From assembly GCA_022071945.1 (NCBI GenBank), contig JAJVIN010000013.1:62001-126000 (forward strand): a DNA stretch of 64,000 nucleotides, read 5' to 3'. The notes beneath the pieces are model-generated. The model did not search any database, was not told where the DNA came from, and was given only the letters and a program-made list of their open reading frames with translations. The position numbers were made by a program, and so were the translations under genes. Every line of letters begins with the position of its first letter. The stretch's first letter is position 1. This document shows positions 8,642-17,062 of the stretch, one piece after another. The DNA comes from Thermoanaerobaculia bacterium. Its GTDB lineage: Bacteria; Acidobacteriota; Thermoanaerobaculia; UBA5066.

Positions 8642-9387
8642 TTGGGGTCCCCTTTCGGGTGCGAGTCGAGGCTCCGGTCGACCTTCTCCAGGGCCTCCAG
8701 GAACCTGCGTCTCGCCTCCTTCGCGAAGGGGTTCTCCCGTTCGATGGCGTCGAAGAGGTGTCCGGCGTCGGACTGGACGGCGTCCACGAGCCGCCGGATC
8801 GCCTGGAACGAGGGCGGGGCGAAGGGCACCTCCACCCCGGTTCCGGCCGAGAGGATTCCGCGGGCGATGAAGAAGGCCAGGGCGTGCGTCTCCGCCATCA
8901 CGCGGTCATGCGTTTCCGCGTCTTGCAGGATGACCTCGCACCCGAGCATCTCGTAAAGCTCCCTCACCCTCAGTACGGCATCCGGGTGGTCCGGGTTCGG
9001 GCAGACGACGACGCGGAGCGGCCTCTCGCCGCGAGACAGGCTGACGGGTCCGAAAAGAGGGTGGGTCGCCACCCACGGAATCTCTTTTCCGAGAACGTCT
9101 CGGAGCGCCTCGACGGGCTTCACCTTGACGCTTCCGACGTCGAAGACCGTCTGGTCCTTGAAGAGGAGCGGCCGGAGCTCGCGAAGCGCCTCGCGAATCG
9201 AGGTGACGGGCATTCCCGCGAGGACGAAGGCAGACCCTTCGAGGGCAGAGGCCAGAGTCGGGCGGAAGAGTCCGGGCGGGACATCGGCCTTCGGATCGAA
9301 CACGCGGACATCGTGACCCGCGGCGAGGAGGAGCCGGCAGAACTCGGTCCCGAAGCGGCCGTACCCGAGAACGGCGACGGTTGACAT
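8638..9387 (-). CDS. tyrA: prephenate dehydrogenase (short TyrA)
   Basis: A 249-residue NAD(P)-binding protein. VAVLGYGRFGTEF near residues 4-16 is the Rossmann loop. THPLFGPVS near 110 is the conserved histidine-containing substrate motif of TyrA (HPMFGP in E. coli T-protein). AETHALAFFIARG is the conserved TH helix. It oxidatively decarboxylates prephenate to 4-hydroxyphenylpyruvate for tyrosine. It has neither a chorismate mutase nor an ACT domain and is shorter than most bacterial TyrA, so it is probably not feedback-regulated through ACT. Neighbours (membrane hydrolase upstream, lipoprotein downstream) do not belong to aromatic biosynthesis. Cyclohexadienyl or arogenate specificity cannot be excluded. 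Confidence 0.82.
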   Translation of the reverse strand: MSTVAVLGYGRFGTEFCRLLLAAGHDVRVFDPKADVPPGLFRPTLASALEGSAFVLAGMPVTSIREALRELRPLLFKDQTVFDVGSVKVKPVEALRDVLGKEIPWVATHPLFGPVSLSRGERPLRVVVCPNPDHPDAVLRVRELYEMLGCEVILQDAETHDRVMAETHALAFFIARGILSAGTGVEVPFAPPSFQAIRRLVDAVQSDAGHLFDAIERENPFAKEARRRFLEALEKVDRSLDSHPKGDPK

Positions 9388-9397
9388 CTGGCCGAGA

Positions 9398-9943
9398 TTA
9401 CCGCGAAGAAGAGCCGAGCCGTCGCGACAAGACCGCGAACGCGCCGAGGGCGCAAGACGGGAGGACGACCCAGAGGAACTCGCTCCTGAGCACCCGCCAG
9501 GCGTGCGGCGTGAAGAACTCCAGGACGCCGATCGGCGAGACCTGGATGGGACGGTAGGGCAGGAAGTAACGGTGATTGCTCATGGGTGAGAAGAACGCGA
9601 TTCCGAGTCCGCCGCTCGTCATGGCATCGAAGACCCCGTGCGAGGCCGTCGAGAGAAAGAGAAACCAGAAGAGCCCGGTATCGAACCGCCTCGAGAGGAG
9701 CCTGGCGGAGGTCCAGGCCGTCAGCACGGCGGCCAAAAGCAGCGCGAAGGCGATCGAATGGCTGAACCCGCGATGTCCCAGCGTGTGGCCGTACGGGATG
9801 CCGATGTCCAGCCCGAGCGCATCCAGGTCGGGTACGACCGTGCAGAGCGCGCCGAGGCCCCAGACCTTCCAGCCAGCCCCTTTACGCAGACACGCGGGGC
9901 CGAAGGCCAGGACGGCAGCCGGGTGAGTCAGGAGGCTAGCCAC
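9398..9943 (-). CDS. YdjM-like membrane-bound metal-dependent hydrolase
   Basis: A 181-residue GTG-start protein. It shows the family pattern of the YdjM/DUF457 membrane hydrolases: SLLTHPAAVLAFGP at the start, VVPDLDALGLD (acidic metal ligands), HTLGHRGFSHSIAFALLLAA (histidine cluster before a membrane helix) and LSTASHGVFDAMTSGGLG. Four to five membrane segments are visible. The activity of this family is poorly defined; induction by LexA is known for E. coli ydjM, but no LexA box was sought successfully here. It lies 20 nt after the lytic transglycosylase and 10 nt before tyrA on the same strand, so it is likely in one transcript. Confidence 0.82.
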   Translation of the reverse strand: MASLLTHPAAVLAFGPACLRKGAGWKVWGLGALCTVVPDLDALGLDIGIPYGHTLGHRGFSHSIAFALLLAAVLTAWTSARLLSRRFDTGLFWFLFLSTASHGVFDAMTSGGLGIAFFSPMSNHRYFLPYRPIQVSPIGVLEFFTPHAWRVLRSEFLWVVLPSCALGAFAVLSRRLGSSSR

Positions 9944-9963
9944 TTCGCGTCTCGAGATCCTGG

Positions 9964-12342
9964 CTACGGATTCGCCAGACGAACCTGGAGCCGCTTCGCG
10001 CCCGCCTGCTCCACTTCCGTGAGGGCGGGCAGGCCGTAGAGGGTGGAGTAGGCCGATTTGAAATAGAGGACCTTCTTGACGTAGTCCCGCGGTTCGGAGA
10101 GGGGTATCGACTCGACGAATTCGTCCATGTCGAGATGGCCCATTTCGCGCCTCCAGCGCTGAACCCGGCCCGGCCCGGCGTTGTAGGCCGCCAGGGCCGC
10201 GACGACGTCCCCGCCGAACATGCGGAGCATGTCCGCGATGTAGCGGGTCCCGAGCCTCACGTTCACGGCGGGATCGAGGAGGTTCGGCTTCCCGCGGCCC
10301 CGCTCCTGCCGGTAGAGCTGCCGCCCCGTCGCGGGCATCACCTGCATCAATCCGAGGGCCCCGGCCCAGGAACGGGCATCAGCCTCGAAGATGCTCTCCT
10401 GGCGAATCAACCCCAGGACGAGCGGGAGCGGAAGGTTCCGGTCTGCCGCGGCAGCCTCGATCACGGACGTGTGAACCGACGGGTAGTAGAGCCGCCGGAT
10501 CGTCAGCGGGACGTCTTGCTCCTTCTGCGTCCCGAGCTCCGGGAAGCGGTTTTTCAAGAGCACCACGGCCCTGCGGAATTCCCGGCGGTCCCACGCCGCG
10601 AGCGCGGAGAGGAGGGGCGAGGTCCGGCCCGAGGTCTCGGCCGCCTCTTCGGCCAGATCGGGAAGGCCCGCCGCCAGAAACTCACGTTCGGCGGGTCCCG
10701 CCGCGTTTGCCGTCAGGACGGGAGCGGCCTCGACGGCCTGAGAAAGGGCCGGAGCGGGATAGGGGACGCCCAGGGCGGCCGCCGCCCAGCGTCCGTAGAG
10801 GTCGGCAGCCGGGCCGCCGAGGAGCGACGAAAAGTGCTGTCGCGCGGCCTCCCGCTCCCCGGACTTGGCCCGGGCCCGTCCGGCCCAGTAGAGGGCTCGC
10901 CTCCTGACAGCGTTGTCCTTGTAGGTCTCCGCCTGGAATTCGAGGTCCCTGGCCGCGTCGGAGACCGTGGTCCCCTGGCCGGTGCGGTACGAGTGAAAGG
11001 CTGTCCGGAACAGGTCCTCGGCTCCCGCGCTCGTCGACGGATCGAGGCTCACGAGGTCCGTCAACAGGCGGCGAGCCACCGGCGTGCTGGCGGTGGCGGT
11101 GGCCAGCCGCACGGCATCCGAAAGGAGGCGGCGCCGGTCCAGGGGGTCGAGCGCACCTTTGAGTGTGGCCTCCGCCTGCTCGAGAAGAGCGACCGCCGGA
11201 GCGAGGACGACAGGAGGGGGCGCCGCGACGGGCTTTTGCGGCTCGGCCTTTCGGCCTCGGGACCGGCGCTTCTTGCCGCCTCTCTTCTTCGATCCGGCGG
11301 AGGGGGCCGACGCGGGCCGGGGCGACACACGCAGGAGGGTGATGCGCATCTCGAGAGACAGGAGAAGCGGGGGAACCCTCTGAGCAAGGTCGGGTGAAAG
11401 CTGACCCTCGGCCTGCAGGCGCTGGAATTCCTTCCGGGAGTCGACGAGACGCCCTCCGAGGAGGAGGGTCTCGGCGGCCGCGAACTGCTCGGCGGGTGTG
11501 CCGTCACGGAAGGGCATGAGAAGGCCGATCCCCTCGTCCGTCTTTCGCGGGATCAGGGTCCGGGCCCTGGCGATCCTGAGACCGAGCGGGGCCGATCGTG
11601 CCGCGCGGGAAAACGACGCGAGGTCGTTTGCGTCGAAATGGTCCGGAAATCGTTCGGGGGCGTCCGGCAGGGCGGCGAGGAGCTCGCCGAAGATGGCGAC
11701 GCGGTCCGCCTCCCGGCCGGCCAGGCGGGCCGCGATGAGGGCCCGGCGGGTGGAGAGGCGCGGCCTGTCGGACGAGATCGCGGGGAGCCTGGAAACAAGT
11801 GGGAGAAGGGCTTCGCGGTCCGGGGCGGATCGGGCGAAGAGGGAAGCGTGCCAGAGGGATTCGGCGAGAAGGGGAACGGAGGGGGCCTGGCCCGCAAACC
11901 CGGTCAGGGCTGTCGTGGGTACGAGGCGGGAGGACGTTCCCGCCGGGAGGCTGGCCAGAAGGCTCAGCCATGAGTCGAGTCCGGTCAGGCCGACGCGGGA
12001 GGCGTCGATCCCCGAGAGACTCTGACGGACGCCGACCGGATCCCGCCGCCGGGCGGCCTCAGAGGCCCGGGCCAGCCGCACGCGCGTGGTCCAGAGTCCG
12101 CCTGCCTTCTCGACCTCGGTGAAGGGGTCGTCAAGGAAACGCCCCGAGGCGTCGAAGGCGAGATCCCGGGCGGTCTGGCGGGCGAAGGCCAGCCTCGACT
12201 CACTCTCCGCATCTCGCGGATCGGTCAGCGGCCGCTGGGCCTTCGGGGTTTCCTGGGGGGCCGGTTGAGCCGATGCGGCCCGGGCCGGTCCCTCGAGGAG
12301 AGCGAGGCAGAGAAAAAGACTCACAGGACGCCGCAGCGGCAT
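9964..12342 (-). CDS. slt: soluble lytic murein transglycosylase (Slt-type)
   Basis: A 792-residue exported protein with a signal peptide (MPLRRPVSLFLCLALLEGPARA). The long middle part is alanine/arginine-rich and helical, as in the superhelical ring of Slt70. A proline/lysine linker with KKRGGKKRRSRGRK lies near residues 355-370. The C-terminal SLT domain has the catalytic glutamate in LIRQESIFEADARSWAGALG (near 650), followed by LMQVMPATGRQL and AALAAYNAGPGRVQRW, all standard for lysozyme-like lytic transglycosylases. It would cleave peptidoglycan glycan strands with formation of 1,6-anhydromuropeptides in the periplasm. It is 58 nt downstream of the GAF-like protein gene and 20 nt upstream of the YdjM-like gene. 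Confidence 0.93.
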   Translation of the reverse strand: MPLRRPVSLFLCLALLEGPARAASAQPAPQETPKAQRPLTDPRDAESESRLAFARQTARDLAFDASGRFLDDPFTEVEKAGGLWTTRVRLARASEAARRRDPVGVRQSLSGIDASRVGLTGLDSWLSLLASLPAGTSSRLVPTTALTGFAGQAPSVPLLAESLWHASLFARSAPDREALLPLVSRLPAISSDRPRLSTRRALIAARLAGREADRVAIFGELLAALPDAPERFPDHFDANDLASFSRAARSAPLGLRIARARTLIPRKTDEGIGLLMPFRDGTPAEQFAAAETLLLGGRLVDSRKEFQRLQAEGQLSPDLAQRVPPLLLSLEMRITLLRVSPRPASAPSAGSKKRGGKKRRSRGRKAEPQKPVAAPPPVVLAPAVALLEQAEATLKGALDPLDRRRLLSDAVRLATATASTPVARRLLTDLVSLDPSTSAGAEDLFRTAFHSYRTGQGTTVSDAARDLEFQAETYKDNAVRRRALYWAGRARAKSGEREAARQHFSSLLGGPAADLYGRWAAAALGVPYPAPALSQAVEAAPVLTANAAGPAEREFLAAGLPDLAEEAAETSGRTSPLLSALAAWDRREFRRAVVLLKNRFPELGTQKEQDVPLTIRRLYYPSVHTSVIEAAAADRNLPLPLVLGLIRQESIFEADARSWAGALGLMQVMPATGRQLYRQERGRGKPNLLDPAVNVRLGTRYIADMLRMFGGDVVAALAAYNAGPGRVQRWRREMGHLDMDEFVESIPLSEPRDYVKKVLYFKSAYSTLYGLPALTEVEQAGAKRLQVRLANP

Positions 12343-12400
12343 GGCCCTACTCCAAAGAAACGCGTGTCGAGGCCCTGTGATCCGGAGGGTTCCGGTGACC

Positions 12401-14218
12401 TCAGTTGATCGGTCCGAGCGCGTCGGGCTTGCCGTCGGCGAGGATGCGGACGAGCTCTTCGTGGAAGTAGTCGGCCTCGCGGCGGACGGCCTCCGGAACG
12501 CGCTCGTTGAACACCTGCCGGCTCCTCTCGATGTCGTCTTTCAGCCGCTCGTAGATGTCGCCGGAGGCCTTCCCCTCCTGGACCTTCTTCTCGTTGTAGA
12601 GCTTGATCTCCGAGATCAGGAGGCGAGCCAGGCGGCGAGCGTCTTCCGCGGCGCGGCGCGGGTCATCCTGTCGGCCGCCGAGACGGCTGCGGGGAACGAA
12701 CCCAGCCGGAGGGGCCATGGGGGCGACACCGGCGCCCCCGAGGGCGTCGGCGGCCGGAAGGGCCGAGGGGGCGGCGGCAGCGGCCGGAGGAGCCACGACC
12801 GCTGGCCTTGGGGGCTCGGGAGGAGCCACGGGTGGCCGGACGGCCGGGGGCGCGGGAGCCGGGGCCGGGGGCGCCGCGACGGCGGGTGTCGGCGGCGCCG
12901 GAGGCCGCATGGGTGCCGCGGGGGGGTGGCCCGGCGAACCCCTGAGGGACTCGAACGCCAGGGTGACCTCGCCTCCCTGAAGCGGGGGAATGATCGGAGC
13001 TGCCGGGGCCGGCGCGGGAGCCGGAGCCGAAACCGGCGGAGGGGCGGAAACGATTCTCGGTTTCGGTGCCTCGACCGGCGGAGCGGGTTCGGGCCGGACG
13101 AACTTCGGGACCTCGAAGTCCGAGATCTCGCTCCGCTTTCGACCCGCGGCCGACTCCTCCAGAGCCCGGAGCGCCTCCGACGTGTCCGTCATCTTCCGCT
13201 TGGTGTCGACCGGCGGCGATGGTGGCGCAGCAACCGTCTTCTTGGGTTCGGGGGGCGGCAGCTTGATCGACGGGGCGGCGACGGTCATGAAGGCCGGGTC
13301 GGTCGCCGTCGACAGCGGGGCGGGCTTGGCCGCCGGGATGTCGAACGGCATCGCCGGCGTCATGGCGGGAGCGGGAGCCGCGGGCGGAGGACCGAACCGC
13401 AAAATCGCCTCTCCCGTCGGGGTGAGGGTCGGCGAGGGGATCTTCTTTCGGGCGGCGAGCAGGTCGACCGTCAGGCCCGTGACGAACGTCAGGATTTCGA
13501 GGGCGGCTTCGTTGACGCGTCCGTCCTCACCCGGGAGCTCGTCGGCGACGAGCAGGCCGGCCAGTCTGTCCCTGATGACCATCGGGATGAGGACCGTCTT
13601 GGCGGGGGCCTTTCCCCCCAGGGCCCGGCGGAGCGGTCCCTCGGGGGGCGGCGAGGCGAACATGGTTCTCTCTCGCTTGAGCACTTCGGCCACGAACGGA
13701 TCGTCGTTCGTGCCGAGGTCAACGGCCTTGATCGCGTCGTCCCGGCCTCCCGAGCCGTCGAATCCAACGCCCTTCCAGCCCGTCAGGCGGTCGTTCCTCA
13801 GGACGAGGAGGGCGACGCGCGAGGCGTGGCTATTGGCCTCGGAAAGAAACCGGCTGAGGATGTCAACCTGCGTGCGCGCGGACTCGATCGTGCAGAGGGC
13901 GCCGCGGATCAGGGACCAGTCGGCCCCGCCGGTCGGGACGGGAACCTCCACCCGCTCGACGACCTTCTCCACCACCTTCTCGATGATCTTCTGGGGCGGG
14001 GTGGGGGGAGGCATGACGTCCTCGAGGAGGAGGCTGACGATGTCCTCGGGGAACAGAGGCTTGGCTTGCGCGGGAATCTTCTCGCCGATTCCCGTGAGGA
14101 TCTGGTCGATTTCCCGGCGGGCATCCGCGATGGAAGACTTCCAGGCCGCGAGGTAATCCTCGAGGTGTGTCGAGAGACCTTCGGCGAACCGGCGCGACGC
14201 GATGGGATCCACGGACAT
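12401..14218 (-). CDS. GAF-like domain protein with long proline-rich linker and helical C-terminus
   Basis: A 605-residue protein of unknown function, apparently cytosolic. Residues of about 1-60 are helical. A short coiled-coil-like run (KIIEKVVEKVVERVEV) follows near 78. A domain at about 95-255 has the look of a GAF fold: VALLVLRNDRLTGWKGVGFDG, then VLIPMVIRDRLAGLLVAD. Residues of about 270-500 are a proline/alanine/valine-rich linker. The last 85 residues are charged and helical (ARRLARLLISEIKLYNEKKV). I know this architecture only as hypothetical proteins; a sensory or scaffold role is possible, but no ligand or output domain is visible. It has a good SD (AGAAGGGG at about 14228-14235) and is probably the first gene of the minus-strand run. 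Confidence 0.75.
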   Translation of the reverse strand: MSVDPIASRRFAEGLSTHLEDYLAAWKSSIADARREIDQILTGIGEKIPAQAKPLFPEDIVSLLLEDVMPPPTPPQKIIEKVVEKVVERVEVPVPTGGADWSLIRGALCTIESARTQVDILSRFLSEANSHASRVALLVLRNDRLTGWKGVGFDGSGGRDDAIKAVDLGTNDDPFVAEVLKRERTMFASPPPEGPLRRALGGKAPAKTVLIPMVIRDRLAGLLVADELPGEDGRVNEAALEILTFVTGLTVDLLAARKKIPSPTLTPTGEAILRFGPPPAAPAPAMTPAMPFDIPAAKPAPLSTATDPAFMTVAAPSIKLPPPEPKKTVAAPPSPPVDTKRKMTDTSEALRALEESAAGRKRSEISDFEVPKFVRPEPAPPVEAPKPRIVSAPPPVSAPAPAPAPAAPIIPPLQGGEVTLAFESLRGSPGHPPAAPMRPPAPPTPAVAAPPAPAPAPPAVRPPVAPPEPPRPAVVAPPAAAAAPSALPAADALGGAGVAPMAPPAGFVPRSRLGGRQDDPRRAAEDARRLARLLISEIKLYNEKKVQEGKASGDIYERLKDDIERSRQVFNERVPEAVRREADYFHEELVRILADGKPDALGPIN

Positions 14219-14256
14219 AGACAGCCCCTTCTCAATCCGCTTCGATGAGACCTCGC

Positions 14257-14262
14257 ATTATA
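14257..14262 (-). promoter_or_regulatory. -10 box of the minus-strand run (TATAAT)
   Basis: On the minus strand the sequence reads TATAAT, a perfect sigma-70 -10 box, 38 nt before the ATG of the GAF-like gene. No convincing -35 hexamer is seen at 16-18 nt upstream (best TTACGG). It lies back to back with the rpsU promoter. Confidence 0.5.
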
Positions 14263-14300
14263 AGCAAGCCGCCGTCTGACCCGTAACCCCCGGCGCCACG

Positions 14301-14329
14301 TTGACCCGTTTCGCTCCTGGATCTATATT
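14301..14329 (+). promoter_or_regulatory. sigma-70 promoter of rpsU-mutS2-dnaG-rpoD
   Basis: TTGACC at 14301-14306 and TATATT at 14324-14329 are separated by exactly 17 nt, a near-consensus housekeeping promoter. It lies about 70 nt before the rpsU start and would drive the macromolecular-synthesis operon. Confidence 0.75.
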
Positions 14330-14382
14330 CAGGGTCCAAGCCTGCGCTTGGCGGAGGTGTCTGCCGGGCAATCCGTGGCCAG

Positions 14383-14390
14383 AAAGGAGG
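14383..14390 (+). promoter_or_regulatory. strong ribosome binding site of rpsU
   Basis: AAAGGAGG, almost fully complementary to the 16S 3' end, 10 nt before the GTG at 14401. It decides the GTG start. Confidence 0.8.
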
Positions 14391-14400
14391 GAGAACCGAA

Positions 14401-14607
14401 GTGCCTCTGGTACACGTCAAGGAAGATGAGTCTTTCGAGAACGCGCTGCGCCGCTTCAAGCGCAAGTGCGAGAAGTCGGGAGTCCTTTCCGAGCTGAAGA
14501 AGCGCCAGCACTACGAGAAGCCCTCCGCGAAGCGGAAACGCAAGCTGATCGCCGCCCGCAAGAAGATGCTCCGAAAGCTTGCGGAAGAACGCCGCGCCGG
14601 AATGTAA
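14401..14607 (+). CDS. rpsU: 30S ribosomal protein S21
   Basis: A 68-residue basic protein with GTG start. [20 protein letters not shown] and [20 protein letters not shown] are the conserved S21 core. The lysine/arginine-rich C-terminal helix [20 protein letters not shown] is typical. S21 binds the small subunit near the anti-Shine-Dalgarno region and helps initiation. It heads the operon rpsU-mutS2-dnaG-rpoD and has its own promoter and strong RBS. The 42-nt gap to mutS2 contains a small GGGCC/GGCCC hairpin without a T tract, which could act in processing but not as a strong terminator. Confidence 0.97.
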   Translation: MPLVHVKEDESFENALRRFKRKCEKSGVLSELKKRQHYEKPSAKRKRKLIAARKKMLRKLAEERRAGM

Positions 14608-14649
14608 GCGCCTCTTGGGGCCGACGGCCCGCCACCACCAAATACTGAA

Positions 14650-17055
14650 GTGTCAGCACACAAGGAACTCGACTGGCCCGGCGTGCTCGCGCTCGCCGGG
14701 CGTTTTTGCGCCTCGGAGAGGGGCCGCCGCTCGATCGAGAGGACTCTGCCCTCGATCGACCCGGTCGAGGTCCGCGACCGCGCCCGGCTGACTCGCGACC
14801 TGATGACCCGTGCCGAGCACGCAGTGCCCGTGTTGCTGGATGGGATCGACGAGGCTTCGGCCCCCCTCGCTCACCTCGGACCGGCCGGGATCGCCCTCCC
14901 CGCCGAGGAGCTGCTCGATCTGTTCTTTCTCCTCGAGCGTTCGGAGGCCGCCCGCTGCGCCGTCCCGGTCGAGGGAGTCGAGCTGCCCGAGCTGACCAGG
15001 CTGCTGCGGCCTCTGCCTTCGTTCGAAGACCTGCTCCTGGAGCGCGAGGTCATCTTCGAGCCGGACGGCCGGATCAAGGACACGGCAAGCTCGCGCCTGG
15101 CTACCATCCGGAGCTCGATCGTGCGCCTGCGCCGCGAGCTCGTGAAGCGGCTCGAGGAACTCGTGAGGAGCCGCGAGGATGCCTTTGCGGACGTCTACGT
15201 GACGGAGAAGGGGGGCCGCTACTGCCTGCCCGTCCGTTCCGACCGCCGGGACGCCGTCGCCGGCATCGTTCACGAAAAGTCCGGATCGGGTCAGACGTTC
15301 TTCGTGGAGCCTCTCGCCGTCGTCGAGGGAAACAACGCCCTGGCCGAGGCCCTCGAGGAGGAGAAGGCCGAAATCCGGCGGATCCTCACCGCCCTCACGA
15401 CACGCTTCTCCGCCCACCGCGCCGAGCTCCAGTTCGCCCTCGACGTCCTCACCGAGCTCGACGGCTACCAGGCCCGGGCCGAGTTCTGCAAGATGTTCGA
15501 GGGGACCTTCCCCGAGTTTTCCCCGGCCCTCTCCCTGCGCCAGGTCCGCCACCCGCTTCTCGACAGGCGCCTTGGGGGATTGAGGGAGAAGGTCTTCGGC
15601 GAGAGGCCCGAGGAACGGGGCGCCGATGCCGTGCCGCTCGACATCGAGCTTCCCCCGGATCGACGCCTCCTCCTCCTTTCCGGACCAAATGCCGGGGGGA
15701 AGACGGTCGCCATGAAGACGGCCGGCCTCTGCGCCCTGATGGCCCAGTCCGGCTTCGCCCTGCCCGCCGCCCCGGGAACCACGCTGCCGATCTTCGACCA
15801 GGTTCTCGTCGTCGCCGGCGATGCCCAGGACGTTCTGGCCGACCTCTCCTCCTTCGCGGCGTCGATGACGAGAACGGCTCAGGTCCTCTCGAAGTCGACG
15901 GCGTCATCCCTGGTCCTCTTTGACGAACTGGGCAGCGGAACCGACCCCGACGAGGGGGCCGCCCTGGCGATCTCGATCCTCGAGAAGGACTTGGCGCGGG
16001 GGGGACTGACCGTCGCCACCACCCACCTCTCGGCGGTGAAGGAGTGGGCTCATGGCCGGCCGGATGTCCTGGCCGCCGCCATGGAGTTCGACGAGGCCGC
16101 CGGACGCCCCACGTTCCAAATCAAGCCCGGAGCGGTCGGACGTTCCCGTGCTCTCCCCGTGGCCAAGAAGGCGGGCATCCCGTTTGACGTGCTCGAGTCG
16201 GCCCGGGGCCGCCTCGGATCGGTGTGGCGGGCCGCCGAGGACGCCCTCGAGAGGCTCGAGAGAGAGACGCGCGAGGCCCGGCAGGAAAAAGAGAAGGCCC
16301 ACGGCCTTTTCGTCGAGCTGAAGGAGCGGGAGGAGCGCCTCGAATCCGAGCTCGCCCGAGTCCACGCGGAAAAGGCCAAGCTGAAAGAGAAATCGAAGGC
16401 GGCCCTGGACAAGGCGATCGAGGCCCTGCGGGAAAGGGCCCGGCGTGAGCTCGACCAGATCCGCGAGGCCGTGAAGACCGGACGGTCGGTTTCGAAAGGG
16501 GCCCTCACGACGATTCTCCACGAGGCAGAAGCCGCGGCGCGCTCCGAGCTCGACGACGAAGATGAGGGCGCGGAGTCCGGCCCGGTCGAACCGGGCGCAC
16601 AGGTCAAGATCGAGCCCTACCGGATGACGGGGGTCGTCCTTTCCGTGGACTCCCGGGGGCAGGCGGAGGTCGAGGCCTCGGGCAAGAGGCTCATTGTTCC
16701 CGTCAGCTCGCTCCGGCCGCTCGCCCGGCCGAAGCCCGCCACCAGGGATCGCGTGCCTCGGGAGACCGGGCCGAGCGCGGGCGAGGCGCCGGCGAAACGG
16801 CCCGCCCTGGCGTTTCCCGAGGTCGTCCTGGTCGGGTACCGCGTGGATGACGCGGTCGCCGAGATCGAGAGGGCCATCAACTCGGCCCTTCTCTCGGGAA
16901 AGGGGGGACTCCGGATCGTCCATGGCCATGGAACGGGCCGTCTGGCCGCGGGCGTGAAGGACTTCCTCTCCGAGCATCCGGGCGTTTCGTCCTTCCGGCC
17001 GGGAGACGGCCCGGAGGGTGGTTCCGCCGTCACCGTCGCGTTCTTCGACGTGTAG
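14650..17055 (+). CDS. mutS2: MutS2 ATPase with C-terminal Smr domain
   Basis: An 801-residue GTG-start protein. It lacks the MutS mismatch-recognition N-terminus and starts with the helical core. ATPase motifs: SGPNAGGKTVAMKT (Walker A, residues 345-352), SSLVLFDELGSGTDPDEGAA (Walker B and signature) and VATTHLSAVKEWA. A long charged coiled coil runs from about 535 to 635. A KOW-like segment, EPYRMTGVVLSVDSRGQAEV, follows. The C-terminal Smr domain has IVHGHGTGRLAAGVKDFL, but the usual LDLRG motif reads VLVGYRVDDA, so the nuclease part may be altered. MutS2 acts in recombination control and in rescue of collided ribosomes. Its place inside the rpsU/dnaG/rpoD operon is unusual. Confidence 0.95.
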   Translation: MSAHKELDWPGVLALAGRFCASERGRRSIERTLPSIDPVEVRDRARLTRDLMTRAEHAVPVLLDGIDEASAPLAHLGPAGIALPAEELLDLFFLLERSEAARCAVPVEGVELPELTRLLRPLPSFEDLLLEREVIFEPDGRIKDTASSRLATIRSSIVRLRRELVKRLEELVRSREDAFADVYVTEKGGRYCLPVRSDRRDAVAGIVHEKSGSGQTFFVEPLAVVEGNNALAEALEEEKAEIRRILTALTTRFSAHRAELQFALDVLTELDGYQARAEFCKMFEGTFPEFSPALSLRQVRHPLLDRRLGGLREKVFGERPEERGADAVPLDIELPPDRRLLLLSGPNAGGKTVAMKTAGLCALMAQSGFALPAAPGTTLPIFDQVLVVAGDAQDVLADLSSFAASMTRTAQVLSKSTASSLVLFDELGSGTDPDEGAALAISILEKDLARGGLTVATTHLSAVKEWAHGRPDVLAAAMEFDEAAGRPTFQIKPGAVGRSRALPVAKKAGIPFDVLESARGRLGSVWRAAEDALERLERETREARQEKEKAHGLFVELKEREERLESELARVHAEKAKLKEKSKAALDKAIEALRERARRELDQIREAVKTGRSVSKGALTTILHEAEAAARSELDDEDEGAESGPVEPGAQVKIEPYRMTGVVLSVDSRGQAEVEASGKRLIVPVSSLRPLARPKPATRDRVPRETGPSAGEAPAKRPALAFPEVVLVGYRVDDAVAEIERAINSALLSGKGGLRIVHGHGTGRLAAGVKDFLSEHPGVSSFRPGDGPEGGSAVTVAFFDV

Positions 17056-17062
17056 GGGCGGC

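Noticed and set aside
12990-14156. 388-codon plus-strand glycine/alanine-rich frame
   Set aside because: Antisense of the proline/alanine-rich linker of the GAF-like protein; the glycine richness follows from the reverse complement of proline codons.
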